The position numbers and the translations under genes are program-made. Below, in pieces: positions 1-12,920 of a DNA stretch of 64,000 nt. Source of the stretch: Ceratobasidium sp. AG-K (lineage: Eukaryota > Basidiomycota > Agaricomycetes > Cantharellales > Ceratobasidiaceae); NCBI GenBank assembly GCA_037039685.1, contig JAWNGF010000013.1:1494854-1558853 (forward strand), given 5' to 3'. How positions within the stretch are numbered: the first letter of the stretch is position 1; each line of letters starts with the position of its first letter. The notes beneath the pieces are model-generated. The model was not told the origin of the DNA. It did not search any database and saw nothing but the letters and a program-made list of their open reading frames with translations.

Positions 1-970
1 AGGGCGGGCCTCGGCATAACCGCATATCGACGAGTTTCCGTTAATGCTTTGCAGGTAGCATAGTGAGCTGTTTCATTAGGTTCAATCTGTACACTACGTC
101 GGGGGGTTGGGGATAAAAAATTTATTTCGAATTACCTTTCTTGGCGCGTGAGCTAGGCTAGCAATCCAACGATCCCCGGGGCACGATTGTAGTTGGCTCT
201 CACACCCAGTAAAATCTTGGTCCTTCCTCAACGCCCGTCACTCGGCGGGAGTACCCTCTTAAAAAAACAAGTGGGTGAGGCACCAGCGCGAGCGGGCTGG
301 GAAGGAGAGCGGGTTGTGCCGTCGGAATATCAGACCATTGAATGGACAGACACTCAGGGTCCACTATGTGGACCTAATTGCCCATCATTACTCCTGGCAG
401 TCGGTAGCGTGCTCTGTCCGAGTGTTGCGCCCCAGCGACTTGCATGATAAACACACAGCATTCATATACATATCTCATCACTCAATCGCGACTGAGCCCT
501 ATTTCTGAAGATGTGAATGCCAGGCCCCACCCGTTGGCGCTTAGACTGACAGCACGGCGCCTGAACGCATCAACGTGTCCCACACCTCGTGTACGTTCGT
601 GAAAATTCGACGACCATCACGCACCAATGCTACTGAGTACCTACAGAAGGAGAAGATATCAGAGCGATCCCGGCGACTACAAGTCATCCCAAGTGAATGG
701 CCGGTTGAACACGCCAGAGGTAAGTGAAGCGCCAACTTTGTATCCGGTGTCGGCTACTGGCAAATCGGTATCGAGATCAGTGGAGGACTGACTTAGTTGA
801 TTTAAGGCCGCCCGGGCGTCCGTCGGTGTCAGTGCTGAGCCAGGACCAAAGAATGATGCTGGTGTGCAGACAGCCACACAAGCCATGGAGCCACAAGGCG
901 GCACGGCACCACTCCGGGTACGAGTTATTGATCCATTCATGATGAGTTATAGGACTGGAATGTCCCGTAG
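1..970. other. Upstream flank, no supported gene
   Basis: Only short overlapping open frames occur here on both strands, none with a recognisable domain or a convincing splice structure. An in-frame TAG directly precedes the ATG of the DUF6535 gene at 971, so this stretch most likely holds its promoter and 5' UTR plus unassigned sequence. Confidence 0.4.
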
Positions 971-3900
971 ATGACAGCGGTCGATCCGCAGAACGAGTTT
1001 GACGAATACGGCACTGAACTTCATCGGGACGCCCGAGTCTGGAAGGTGTATGTTGAGGAAACCGACAGGTTTGATGGGGAGCTAGTGAAAGGCTGGAATG
1101 AGTGAGTCGCTGAAGTAGGTAGTAATGGTACACTTACATACCTTTTTTGTAATATCGCTTGTTAAGCTCAACGGATGTGATTCTGAGTACGTGTTTCTAT
1201 TTTTGCCAAAATCACATTGCAGCTGACTTCTGCGTAGTATTCGTGAGCATACAGCCGGTGCTAGTATACTGGACTCGTGTATCTACTGATCCTACCCTTG
1301 TAGGCTGCATTGTTCTCGGCAATCTCTACTGCGTAAGCTGGAGCATCATGACCGCGAGAGTGCTGGATTCCAAATCTCATTCTACGTCCTTAGGTTTCTC
1401 ATCGAGAGCTCGAAGATGCTCCAGCCAGACCCCACCGACTTATCGGCCCGGACACTGGCCGTAATTTCACAAACGCTACTTACGCTCGCCAACGGCACCC
1501 AGCTACCAGCATCTGTAACTACACCTCCCGATGACTCTGCCGAGTTTGTTCCATCTCCCACTGCCATCTACGTCAACACTTTGTGGTACCTGTCGCTCAG
1601 CCTCAGTCTTGCAACCTCGTTCATCGCCATTCTATCCAAGGACTGGTGTCACTCGTTCATGAGTGGTCGAACGGGACAACACTACACACAAACCTGTCGT
1701 CGGCAGCAGAAATGGGACATGCTGGAACGATGGAAAATGTCAGAGCTACTGGCCCTGCTTCCATCTATAATCCATCTCGCACTGCGTAAGTCTTTCAATC
1801 GACTGGGACTATGTATGTATTGACAGTTCTGTAGTTCTTTTTTCCGTGGGACTATGTATCCTGCTGTGGGATATGCACAGCGTTGTAGCGGTCCCAGTTA
1901 TCTGCGTCTCTGGGGTAGCATTTGGATTCTACGTCTGGTCAAGTGTTGCTGCAATTCTGCTGGATTCCTTTCCGTATCCGACAATTGTGTCAGTCATATG
2001 TCGAACAAAACCTGCCCGACTTGTTCCTCAGCTGGTATTACTTACCGCGTCTCAAGTTCTGCGTTATCTGGCGTGGCATGTTTTGCACCTGATATTGCGG
2101 CCAGTGGAATACCTATTTGATCGCCTTGTGAAGGTCTCAGATTGGTTGAGTGGCATTGACACAGATAACTCCATGTAAGAAACACACATGTCCACGAATC
2201 CCTGGCTGCACTTACTGACCTGATCCATTGTTTGCTAGTGCGATGTTTCTTGTGCGTTGGCCTGCAGCCATAGTTTGGGACTGGTTAACGGACAGGTCTT
2301 GGTATGAAATACCAATAACAACGCGAATAGACAGGTGGTTCACACGACCAGAGTGGATGCCAGAATGGACCAGGGCTTACTCAAGCGTTGCTAGCGTGGA
2401 ACACGATAAAGTGGAGCTGCAGGGACAGCTGGCCAGCCTTGCATTGAGTTGGATCATCAAGAACTGCGAAGTACCTCGGTCCGTCGACATAGCCCTACAG
2501 TCGATTGCCGGAGCGAGTCAAGGTTTCTTTTGCGAACCACTGTTGAAATGTGATGCTGCCATGGAGATTTCAAAGCGACTTGCATCAAGTAACAGTTATC
2601 GGGGTGGCAGCACAGAAACTGTTGTGTTGCTCTATTCTCGTGCCTTATCATTTCTTAGTTCCTCTGACAATAAGAACATGCGTAACACAAATGAGGTGGG
2701 AGATAACATGGAGGTAATGATATGGAAAATGCAGACTCAGATTGAAAAGTGGGTGCGCGTGCTGGCTTTTACTAGTTTGGCATGCTAATGAACTGCACCT
2801 GTACGTAACAGCAACGTGGCTGGTTTGATTACGGACGGTGAATTCCTGCCTAGTCGACAGAACCTCGACGCACTACGTATTGGAAACACCGCAGCATCTC
2901 GCAGCCTTAGGTTACTCCAAGGCGATGATAGGGACCCAAGTGCAGTCTTTGACTCGATTACGAACCTGATGCAGCAACACTTGAACAAGGCAGCCCCCCT
3001 CCATCCCGCATCCTTGCTATCGCTGGTCAATGCGGCAACTCTACTTTTGTTACTTACCAACGATATTTTGGCAATTCTTCCGATCAGTAAGCTCTGTGTG
3101 AGGCTTGCTTCCAACGCCGAGCACGCGGGCCTGCCAAGAATCAAGTTGGGTCTCATCACATGCGCGGTGATACAAAGGGCGCGCATGAGTCAAGACGGAT
3201 CACCAAACCTACGTGAACATAGCTCTACTGTGAGGGCAATCCAGACGGCGATGGGGTTTCAATCACACGACGACCAAAGCTTGACGACAATGCTTGCGTT
3301 TGGGCTAGGTGACCTCTGGAACTCTGCATGGCTTGGGTATCCAGAAAACGGTGATTCTGACGTAGCGAAGCCTATCACCAATGACCTCCACTTTCGGTTC
3401 CTCTCCGGGATTCACTCACTACTGGCAGCAGAAGATTACAAGAGCGCTCCTCCTCAGCTGATCAATGTACTTTACCGTCTACACCCCTTTAGATCTGTCA
3501 ACTCAGATTTTGTAGGAAAACAGAAACTAGAGCACAGACTTATCGGAATGGTCTGGAATCTAGGCACAAAAATAGAGGAGTGAGTACGAAATGGTATCAA
3601 CGTGAACTATTCCAGGACTGCGCTAACACAATATGCAGAAAACAGGCTGCTATGACCTCAGACAGCAACCTCGAGCCCAGCCAAAGCAACCTTGAGGCCC
3701 TTCGTCTCAGCGGTGTCGTGGGATTGACCATCGCAAAAATCCTGAATAATCAACTCGACAATGTCGACATCGAGGGTATAGTTAACTCCGCCAGCGGGCT
3801 CTTGAAGTCGCACCTCAATCGTACTGCTACACTTCATGATGCCGCTCTACTCTCGGTGACCTATGCTGCGACCCTACTCTCCTTGGTTGTCCCTACCTCC

Positions 3901-5508
3901 GTCTATATGCGTCAGAACAGTCCAGATCCGCTTCTGGGGCGCCAGACAACTCCGGAAAACCCGCTTGGACCGACCGGCGAACCGGCAGCGGATTGTAACG
4001 TAACCGATGCACAGACAGTTGCATCATTGTGCCGTCGGATAGCCGGAGGTCATTCCTCCGACGGACTCATTACTATTCTTGCCAACACATTCGTACTATG
4101 GTGCAACATGTACACGGAGCACACGGGGACAAGTCAGAAGGATGAATTGGGTTGGAAAATAGAAGCCGTATGGGGACTGGTTGAGATATGCTCTCAGGAC
4201 AAGACAACTTTGGCGCAAATCAACAACTATATTGAACTACTAATAGATTCTTCTCCGACGCCCCAACAGACATACAACCTCGCGCTATCCCTCTCTCAAC
4301 TGAACAGCAACTTCTGGTCAAGCGTGTCAATGACGGATTCGACACTCCTTGAGATAACCCCGCCTCAATTGGGAATAGAAGCTCGTAATGAGGCGCAAGG
4401 GGATATCACACTGCAGCTTCACTCACTATGTGCCGTCTACCACTTAACAGCTGTCACGGTGCTCTACCCGGATATCCATTTCTCCATTGTCGAAGTCATG
4501 TGCCGCACCCCTCCATCTTCGCCTCAATTCGCCTGCGGGGCTCACATGCTATCCAAATGCCCCTTACCGACCCTGTCCGAGGAGCTTGCCACAGCGCTCG
4601 AACAACGAGACCTTGTGCCGCTACTTGAAACAACCATCACCAGCGACGACGAAACAAAGCGGTATTTCGCGAGGGGTCAACTGTGGCTACTTCTGAGCCT
4701 GTATATTTATGCAGGTGATGCAGCGAGTGGTCGGGACAAACTGAAAGTGCAACTGGACAAATGCAGGAGGAGTGGCGACGAGAGCGAGGCGGATCGACAT
4801 CGGGATCTGGGCGTTGAATTGTATTGGGAAGTCGACCCTGGTAATATTCTCGCTCAGGAGTTAGGAGTTTGGGCGTGGAGACTCGAGGAATGTGTGTGTC
4901 AATTCCGTGGCGCAACAATATGGCGGTATACCCGCCACGCTTTACGCGATGTTCCGCCGGAGCTTCGAGGGCTGTCCTCGTTTACGGCATGGCCACGACG
5001 AGGAGACAATCCTCCAACAAACGAACCGCAGCGAGCCGAGGATGTGGCAGTCGAGGTGGGCAAAGGCGCCAGTACAACTGATCCAACGACTCAAGCCGAG
5101 GGTGCAACTGGTGGCGATGCACATGCGAAGAGCGCTGGCTCGGTCGAGGACGCTGGGGAGGCTGGAACGCAGGAGGCGTGGAACAATGAACGGGCGGATT
5201 CTAGCCGAGACATTGAGGCGAACGCACAGGTGCCGGAAGACGGGACTGGGGAGAGCGTGGCAGCGAGCACTCACGAAGGGGAAACCAACGAGGTGCGGAA
5301 GGAGGACATCGATGGGCTTCAGGCTGTGGGCAATGAGCGGAAAGTGGCAGATACGGGAGACGCAATGCAGGCAGTTGATGGACCGCAATCGGAGGGTGAA
5401 GAGACGGAGAAGGGGAATGAGGGGCAGGGTGGAGGTAATGAGGGCGACGTTGTAATCCCTATGGACAGTTTGGAGGACCAGCCCAGCCGATCGATGTCGA
5501 ACGTCTGA
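971..5508 (+). CDS. DUF6535 multi-pass membrane protein with acidic tail, nine exons
   Basis: Function is unknown; DUF6535 proteins form a large family in Agaricomycetes. The N-terminus has the family pattern DARVWKVYVEETDRFD, followed by AALFSAISTAFLIESSK and LQPDPTDL. Four hydrophobic segments lie in the first ~320 residues, including one around YVNTLWYLSLSLSLATSF. The rest is a long, probably helical, soluble region, and the last ~170 residues are rich in Glu, Gly, Asp and Ala and likely disordered. Exons that keep phase throughout: 971-1101, 1167-1186, 1238-1242, 1304-1332, 1394-1785, 1835-2174, 2239-2748, 2812-3579, 3639-5508, giving 1,354 residues. The third exon is only TATTC, which supplies the end of STDVILIFAALF. 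The start was chosen because TAG lies immediately upstream in frame. The protein is probably in an internal or plasma membrane. Confidence in the family is high; function is not inferable. Confidence 0.85.
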
Positions 5509-6972
5509 TGATGTCGAGCCAAATGACTGGTGTGTGTGCTGCTTGTCAAGTATCTATGAGCCTGTGTTCTGTAGATGAACGTATGTACGCGCTAAAATCA
5601 CATTTCTGGACTGACTTGTTGTCTGGCACTTGTGCTCCCGCGAGAGGCAAGCGCGTGAAGCATGCTAATGCGATCATGAAAGCGAGCATAGCCTTTCCAC
5701 GATACGATCTCAGCGTGGTGTTGAATCTAAAGTATATAACATCACCATGAATGTCTATGCAAGGTGGGCCCCTGCAGCCGTTCTTGTCATCGGCAAATCG
5801 CCACCGCACTTCACGAGAGCCACATGAGGCCAAATACCAACCACACAACATGTGAGAGAACTTTTTTTTTTTCCTTTTTGGATACAGTTTATAGGGGGGC
5901 CTCCTACGAGGGAGTCACACGTGACAGAACAACATCTTCATGGAGCCAAAAGCACGACTCGAGACGGAACCTGTTGTTCGACCTAGACAAGCTTTGACTG
6001 CATGAGTATCGCAGATGACTTTCGGGATCGTTGCGAGGCGGCTGTTTTACCTTGTTGGAGGCTTGGAGAGTTGGTGATAAACTGGCTCAATACCTATTGC
6101 GTTGGTTTACTACCCGACAAGTCGATCGCTAGGACAATCTACGGCGCGCTGTAGTGCACTGTCGAACGCTCTCCATCAAATCGCCCGACTTCAGTCGATA
6201 GGGAGGGAGTGGGTTCAGCCATCACCATTTGGGTTCGAGGCAGGAGCTGGGGTAGCGCCTCGGTTCAAGACTGGCCCCACCGGAAGGTGAGCACTTTCAT
6301 CGAGATTTAGCGCTTGAATTCAAGTGACAATGACCTTCTACCCGCTTTTATCTCCATCCAGCTGGCTCGCTCCCTGAGAAGTCCTGGTCCTCTTCTTTAT
6401 TTGTTTATTTAGTTTAATATTATGTGTAGTAAATATCCCCAACCTCTACGGTCAGTCTACCAATATGGCGCACCTCATCCGAGTGAAAGCTGGCATTGCA
6501 GTGCCTGAGGTATTTGTTGGGAAAACGTACTGCCCTCTTCCTATCAGCCACTTTGAAGGTTGCGACTTCCGGAGGATGAAGTTATGGAGTGGGGCGGAGA
6601 AGAGTGGGAGACGAAGAGCGGAATGACATGACTGAATTAGAGTAGTTGCAAGGGTGTGCTGGCATGGAGATTGCCTGTGAATGGGCACAATTATTGTACG
6701 TACTTTAATCTATGTATTTAGGTAGCGCATCTCCATATAGCTTAACAAACGAGGTATTCAGTTCGCCAGATTCAAACAGGCCCAAATACTTGGGAATGCG
6801 GTCGAATAGCATACAATCGTTGCTTATTGTATCTTCGGTGCTACCTCGGCCTCCTTTGCTAACGAGTAACAAGAAACCCGCTCGCGAAAGTAAATGCGAA
6901 TAATGGAGTGGTAAGAACTTGCAATGCGAAGCCCTGAGGATATTTCCACAAGAATTCTACGAGCTGGTCAAT
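5509..6972. other. Intergenic stretch, no gene recognised
   Basis: This holds the 3' flank of the DUF6535 gene and the 3' flank of the interrupted F-box gene. A T-rich run lies near 5862-5875. A 54-codon frame opens at 6464 on the plus strand, but it shows no domain and is not called as a gene. Confidence 0.4.
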
Positions 6973-7144
6973 TCAAAATCTATCAAACTCAGCAGGGAAA
7001 CGATTGTACCTTGCAAGAAAATCTTGGCCCTTGGCGTCATAACCGAAATGACCTTTCTTCGATTCAACTGGGTGGAAGTCTATAACTTGCCTCGGGAAGA
7101 ACGGGAGATTTCTGAGCGCATCTTGGGATGGGACATAGTCCTTC

Positions 7145-7149
7145 AAGGC
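7145..7149. repeat. Target site duplication of element 1, left copy (AAGGC)
   Basis: AAGGC directly precedes the left LTR and is repeated directly after the right LTR at 13204-13208. This fixes the outer ends of the element and shows integration by a 5-bp staggered cut, as expected for Ty1/copia. Confidence 0.9.
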
Positions 7150-7432
7150 TATTGAGATATTACCGAGAACGTCTCGCACTCAATGAGCTTCTTAGCTAAG
7201 CCGCGCAGTGGAAGTAGGACTACAAGGATGATGTATTGTGCGAATACGCAGTCGCTTTACATACACACATGAGTAGAACATGAGAGAACGATAAGAAAAC
7301 AATTAGTAACACGCATACGTGTACTATCAGTCAGCACAGAAATAATCAGTCAGCATATAGTGAGTCAATTCGCCACATTCGGTAGTAGGCGACGTGTACA
7401 TTCGATTCGCATATTCCATTCGATTCACAATA
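7150..7432 (-). repeat. 3' LTR of element 1 (left copy)
   Basis: This 283-bp copy is identical to 12921-13203. In element orientation it begins TATTG and ends CAATA, so the termini are TA...TA rather than TG...CA. The assignment rests on the target duplication outside and the primer-binding site directly inside. Confidence 0.93.
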
Positions 7433-7441
7433 CTCCCCCTC
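7433..7441 (-). promoter_or_regulatory. Polypurine tract of element 1
   Basis: Read on the minus strand this is GAGGGGGAG, directly upstream of the 3' LTR, the normal place and composition for the plus-strand DNA primer of a copia element. Confidence 0.8.
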
Positions 7442-7456
7442 AACGAGCCAGACGGT

Positions 7457-10400
7457 TTATTCGAGATTCATTTGCTCGAAACAGGCGTTAAGATCGTGAT
7501 TCTCCTGTTCTCGGGGAAAATGGTCTCCAAGGGCCGTTTTCGAGGATAAATGATTAAGGCCCATATATGAATTAGCGAGGTACCAGTGCTGTGGGTACGG
7601 GAGCGGTTTCGTAAACGCGTCGGCGAGGTTGTCTTTCGATGGAATATAGCCAAGATTAATGAATCCTTGTCGATAATAGTCTCGGACGAAGTTATATTGA
7701 GTGGAAATGTGTTTGGCTCGAGATCGATGAGTGGGGCTGTTAACATAGTCGATTGTGGCTTGATTGTCGATTAGGATAGTTGTTGGACGGGAAATATCGA
7801 TTCCTAAGCCGTTTAGGAAATGTCGAAGCCAGAGGACTTCCTGAGTGGCGTGTGCAAGCGCATGAAATTCGGCTTCCATAGTCGAAATCGAAATAGTCTT
7901 CTGTTTCTTGGAAGACCACATAATCGGACCGCCACCTAGCATAACGATGCAGCCCGAAACCGAAAAAGATTCGTATTCGGAAGCGAAAGAAGCGTCTGTA
8001 TAAGCGACTTCTTCAAAGGGTCCTTGGCCATAGTAAGTGATTCCTTTTGATGCAGTGCTGTTAAGATATTGGAAACAGCGCTTTAGTACACCAACATGAG
8101 TCTGGTTGTACTTGGCAGTGAATTGGGCTAGAAGGTTGACAACAAAAGTGATATCGGGCCGACAACAGCAGGCTACCCAAAGTATGCGACCAATCATTGT
8201 TGCAAATGGATAGTTATCCCAGACATCAGAAGCAGGTTCAAGGGTTGGCATGGTATGCGACATAGGGGAATGAGCATATTTGGCGTTACTAAGATCTGCA
8301 AGTGATACAATTTGCTTGATATATTGTTCCATGGAAATGGTAAGAGTCTTGGCTGTGCGATCTTGAATGATGTTCATGCCTAAAAATGATTTTGCTTCCC
8401 CTAGATCTCGGCAGTTGAAGAGCAACATAAGTTCGGATTTGACTTGTTGCATATGGCCAGGGGTGCAAGCAATCATAAAGTCATCAACATAGCATACTAG
8501 GATGGAAATGACGCCGTGTTGGTTACAGATAAAAATGGAAATGTCAATGGGATTTTCCTTGTAACCAAGAGTTGCAATCTTCTCATTGCAAAATTGTTCC
8601 CATTGGTAACCGGACTGATGAGCGCCATAAAGGGCTTTCTTGAGTTTCATCACTGTGGGTCCATGTTTACCAAAACCTTCAGGGAATTTGACATAAAGAC
8701 GGCAATCAATAGGGGCATGGATATAAGCGCCAGTGACATCAATGATGTGACAATCAAGATCTGCATGAGCAACCATGTTGAGAACAATCCTGATAGCATC
8801 AAGATATGGCATATTCAAAGTGGTGTCATTGTACAATTTTCCAGGGATTTGTTGGTTGCCATGTACTACACAGCATGCCTTGTATTTTGCAATATTGCCG
8901 TCTTGATTGAGTTTCAGCTTTGTCACCATTCCAGAAGTAAGAATTTGTTTGCCAGGGGGAATGTCATCTCGATTGATTTCATCAAATGTGTTGGCTTGTT
9001 TAAGCATGTTAAACTCAGTGTGGCCAGCTTTGATCCAGGCATCACCATGGATAGGGTCATTGATAGCGTTAACCCATCTAGGAGAAAGGTCATCAAAGAT
9101 GATGTTGCCAGGGTTACCAATAGTCTGAGTTGCCAGAGCTCTATGGTTACGTTGAAACCATTCTTTGGCATAAGGTGCAATATCATCACGTGATTGGTGG
9201 AGAGTGGTAAGAGCAAGAAGAACATGTTCGGGTAAGGCACCAGTATCAAACGAAAGACCACAGTTAGTTGGAACAAAGGAAGCAATGTCATCAGGGTCTT
9301 GAGTTGTTGCCATGATGCATTGATGGACTTCTTCCATTGCATTGATCCAATTGACTTCTTGGGAACAAGCTATTCCTCAATCAGATATCAATTCTTGATG
9401 TTCCCTAGATACTGCACCTGACGCCACATTGCTACGGGTGTAACGTTTGGTGGTGTGGGTGTGCAAGGGTTTGGAGTGGACAGGTGGCATAGGGTTGTGT
9501 GGAGCAGTGGAAGATGCGGGGATTGGAATATGCTCCCCCTGACTAGAAGCATTGTCTTTTGTAGTTGTCAGGGTGGAAGTCAATGGCCGAGTGGATTTGT
9601 TATTTTCCATGTTGGACTTCTTTGCTGGTCCAATCTCCCCCTCAGTCAGTGCTTTGACTTCAATCCATTCTTCAGAAGGTTCTGTTTCTTCAGAGAGTCC
9701 TAGGGGGGGTGCATTGCCAAGTGCTGCTGGGTCAGGCAAATGCTGAGGGAAAAAGACATTTCTAGATTCCTTAATTGCTTGATCAGGAAGTGCCAAGTAG
9801 CGCCAAGAACCACCTGTGTTGTTTGAAATTCCAGTGAAGATGGCTGTACATGTTTTGGCGTCTAATTTGTCATGTCCTTTCCGCTGGATCAAAACGTGGC
9901 ATGTAGTCCCAAATAATTGAAAATAGGACATATCAACGACTTTTCCAAACACGATCTTGTGGGGGATCTGCCAGTTTCCATTTATGGCAGTTGGCATATT
10001 GTTTGAAATTTTGTTGGCATAAGCAATTGCTTCTTCCCAGAGATAAGGTTTATTCCAGGTGTTGGAATGTGCATGCAACATGGATCGACCTCGTTCCGTC
10101 AGGGTCCTGTGGCAATGTTCTGCTGGGCCATTCTGTTGGGATGAATAAGGGGCTGTTGTGGTAATTTCGGTACCCTTGTCATCACAGAATGCTTGTAATT
10201 TGGAATTGATGAGTTCTTTTCCATTGTCAAAATGGATTTGCTTGATTTCCAAATTTTGTTGTGTTTTCATCCATTTGGCAAAGGTTATGTATTTTTCAAC
10301 TGCCTCTCCCTTTGTTTTCATGAAGGCAATGAAGCTATATCGACTTGCTGCATCAACAAATATGATGTAGTAGTTGTTGCCTTGTAGGGAGGTAGTTCGA

Positions 10401-12916
10401 GCGGGGCCCCAGGCGTCAGAGTAGATCAAATCGCCAATGTTTGCCTTGTTTTCAAGTTTGAGGGGGCCAAAAGGTCGGATAGTTGTTTTACCCTTCATGC
10501 ATCCAACACAGTCTGCTGTCCAAGATTTTGGTGCTTTCATGATCTCAATACCCTTGACACCTTTAATGCGTTGTAAGCAAAGAATGTTGTCATAAGAAGT
10601 ATGACCAAGAATGATGTGCCAATCATCAAGGGAACATGTGATCATTGCAGTTTGACCAATGTTGGTAGTGGCAATCAGGTACCAGGAATTACCGGATCAT
10701 CGGTTTCCTATCTTTTCAGCAACAGCAAACAGAGATTGGTCTGATGGGCCGGATTTGGCATGGATGTACTTCCCCTGGATGTGGAAATTGTGTTTTGGGT
10801 ATTGATCGGTCCAAGCAGATAAGGAAATAAGGTTTACTGGACAATTCTCGACTAGTGCAACATTCTTGAAGGTGATCGAGTTGTTAGGGCGACCTGTCCA
10901 TCGGACCTTAGATCCATTTACAACCGGTGCATTTGTTGAAGTGTATAGAATGATGTTGCCCATTCCACTGATTTCTGCTGTTCCTCCTATTCCAGTTACT
11001 GTCGATTTGAATGGGATAAAGTTGAGGAGGTGTTCTTGGCGATTGGTAACATGGCAGGATGCGGCAGAATTGATTATCCAGGCGTCTTCCATAGCAAAAC
11101 CATATTGATCTTCTGATTGCCCGTTAATGACAATCTTTGATGGGTCTAGGCAATCAGAAATGTATGCATGAACCTGTTCTGGAAGCGTCGAAAAATCTAG
11201 ACTGGGTGGGGGGTAGGGTTCTTCTCAAATGAGTGGAAGCTTATCAAAATTCATTTGGAAAGAGGAGGCAATTTCTCCGTTGTCAACTGATGCAATATGT
11301 GCAGTTTGTCCTTGTTGATTTGTGTTGGATTGGTTCCTATTACCTCCTTGGTTCGAGTTTTGATTTCCGTTGGAATTTCCGCAATTCTGGTTGCGATTTT
11401 GATTGTTGTTTCGTCCTTGATTCGAATTTTGACCGATCCTGTTGTAGTTGTTACGGTTTCCATTTCGATTTTGCGAGTTCGAGTTGTTTCCGCTGTTATT
11501 TTGACGATTTCCGCCCTTGTATGCGCCGCCTCCGGGTTTTCGGCATTCGCGTTTAATGTGTCTGATGATATTACAATTGTTGCATCATTTGTTGAGTCGA
11601 TCAGATGCATTTCCTTGTTGTTGGGGCCGGTTACTGGGGCGGTTCATGGCAAAGAATGATTTTTCGCCAGTTTGGGCTTTACGGCGATGGTATTCCGCTA
11701 GAAGGCGTGATGTAATGTTGGCAGATAGTTGGATGCCTTCATTATCGCCTTGAACAGGTGTTTGATCGATTACTGATACTAAGTATTGCCAGGATTCGGG
11801 CAAAGAAGCAAGTAATTGTCGGATAAATTTGAGTTCAATTATTGGGTTTGATCCTTCAGCTAGAATTGCCATGTTAAGTTTGTCGAAAATCGAACGCAAT
11901 TTCTTGATGTGTTCCTCCATATCGTCTGATTCGGACATGCGGAGTCCGGTGAACTGGTTTCGGAGTAATGTCATGGCAGCTGTGCCAATGGTCTGATAGA
12001 CTTGTCGCAATCGGGCCCATACTGCGGATGCTGTGTCGAGTCTTGCTACATGAATCATAGGGGCGGCATCTATACGCCTTCGAATTATTCCGAGTGCTTT
12101 GCGATTGTTCTTTTCCCAATCATCGACGTTTTGCTGAGTAACACCTGCGACGCCAGGTACAGCCACATGGGCACCTTGATTACCAGTCATCTGCTGTTGG
12201 ATTGCAGCTATAACTACGAGACGGTTGGTATTATTTCCACCAACATATTCCCATAGTTCGGTTTCGATGAGCATATCTTGTACTTGAATGCTCCAAATTG
12301 GGTAATTATCGCGTCCCGAAAGTGGCGGGAACTTGTAATTATTGTCGGAAATATTGCCGACAGCTTGCATGTTGGGAAATTGGTATGTGATTGGTCGAAA
12401 AACGACGTACGTGACGATAGGAGTGGGTGGCGGAGATGGGTATCCGACGTGCTCGAGTTCGAATAGGAACGGTTCGAGTGCCTCGGCTTCTTCACGAGTA
12501 ATCTGTGCAGCCTCGTTGGGCTCGTAAAAATCGAGTAGATTTTGATAATCGGCTAAAAAGGAAAGTAGTCGATGGTATTGTGCACTGCCGTAAGCAGAAT
12601 TAACGAGCTGAGTGTGTAATTGATTGATATAAGGTGGCTGGTAGGTTGGATCAGTGACTGGAGATCCAGGAAGAGCGATATCAAGTTGCTCGTAATAATC
12701 GGGATTGACAAATCCTGTTGGTTCGGGATCGGCGAATTCGGGTTGGAGGTCAAGTGAGACCTTGTCTTCAGATGTGGTAACGTCGGGAGATACCCCGACT
12801 GGTCGTTGTTGAGGCGAATGCTCTGGGGTAGAGAGCTGTCCGTTTGAGGACGCAGAAGACACGGTGGGCAAGTAGAAAAACGATGTGAGTGCCTAAGAGA
12901 GCCAATCAGGGCTCAT
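7457..12916 (-). pseudogene. Element 1 gag-pol polyprotein with in-frame stops
   Basis: One continuous minus-strand frame of about 1,800 codons. Gag (12871 to ~11500) has a UBN2/copia-type core with WSIQVQDMLIETELW and a CCHC knuckle CNNCNIIRHIKREC, then a long Asn/Gln/Gly-rich linker. The protease motif reads AWIINSAASCHVT, with Asn where the family has the catalytic Asp. Integrase has the HHCC region (DDWHIILGHTSY, CVGCMKGK) and a D,D35E triad (YSDAWGPA, HFDNGKE, GPAEHCHRT). Reverse transcriptase has YVDDFMIA; RNase H has YTDASFASE and STMEAEFHAL. TGA stops in frame lie at 11585-11587, 11225-11227, 10697-10699 and 9377-9379. The first ATG in frame overlaps the primer-binding site (12914-12916) but meets a TAG at 12893-12895. 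Copia polyproteins are normally one uninterrupted frame, so this copy is judged defective. Confidence 0.9.
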
Positions 12917-12920
12917 AACC
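12907..12920 (-). promoter_or_regulatory. Primer-binding site of element 1 (half-tRNA iMet)
   Basis: The plus strand reads CAGGGCTCATAACC, directly abutting the 5' LTR. This equals the anticodon-stem and loop portion of eukaryotic initiator tRNA(Met), including the CAU anticodon, so the element RNA pairs with the 3' end of a 5' half-tRNA. This priming mode is known for Drosophila copia. Element 2 has the same 14 nt at 29908-29921. Confidence 0.85.

Noticed and set aside
4892..5455. A 187-codon frame overlapping the DUF6535 C-terminus
   Set aside because: It is an Arg-rich shifted reading of the low-complexity acidic tail.
8516..9193. A 225-codon plus-strand open frame
   Set aside because: It is antisense to the reverse transcriptase region of element 1 and shows no domain.
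11251..11659. Open frames on both strands across the gag linker
   Set aside because: They are alternate-frame or antisense readings of the Asn/Gln-rich gag linker; the frame with the CCHC knuckle is the real one.
12907..12920. A tRNA(iMet) gene
   Set aside because: Only the 14-nt anticodon-arm piece is present at each site, abutting an LTR; it is a primer-binding site, not a gene.
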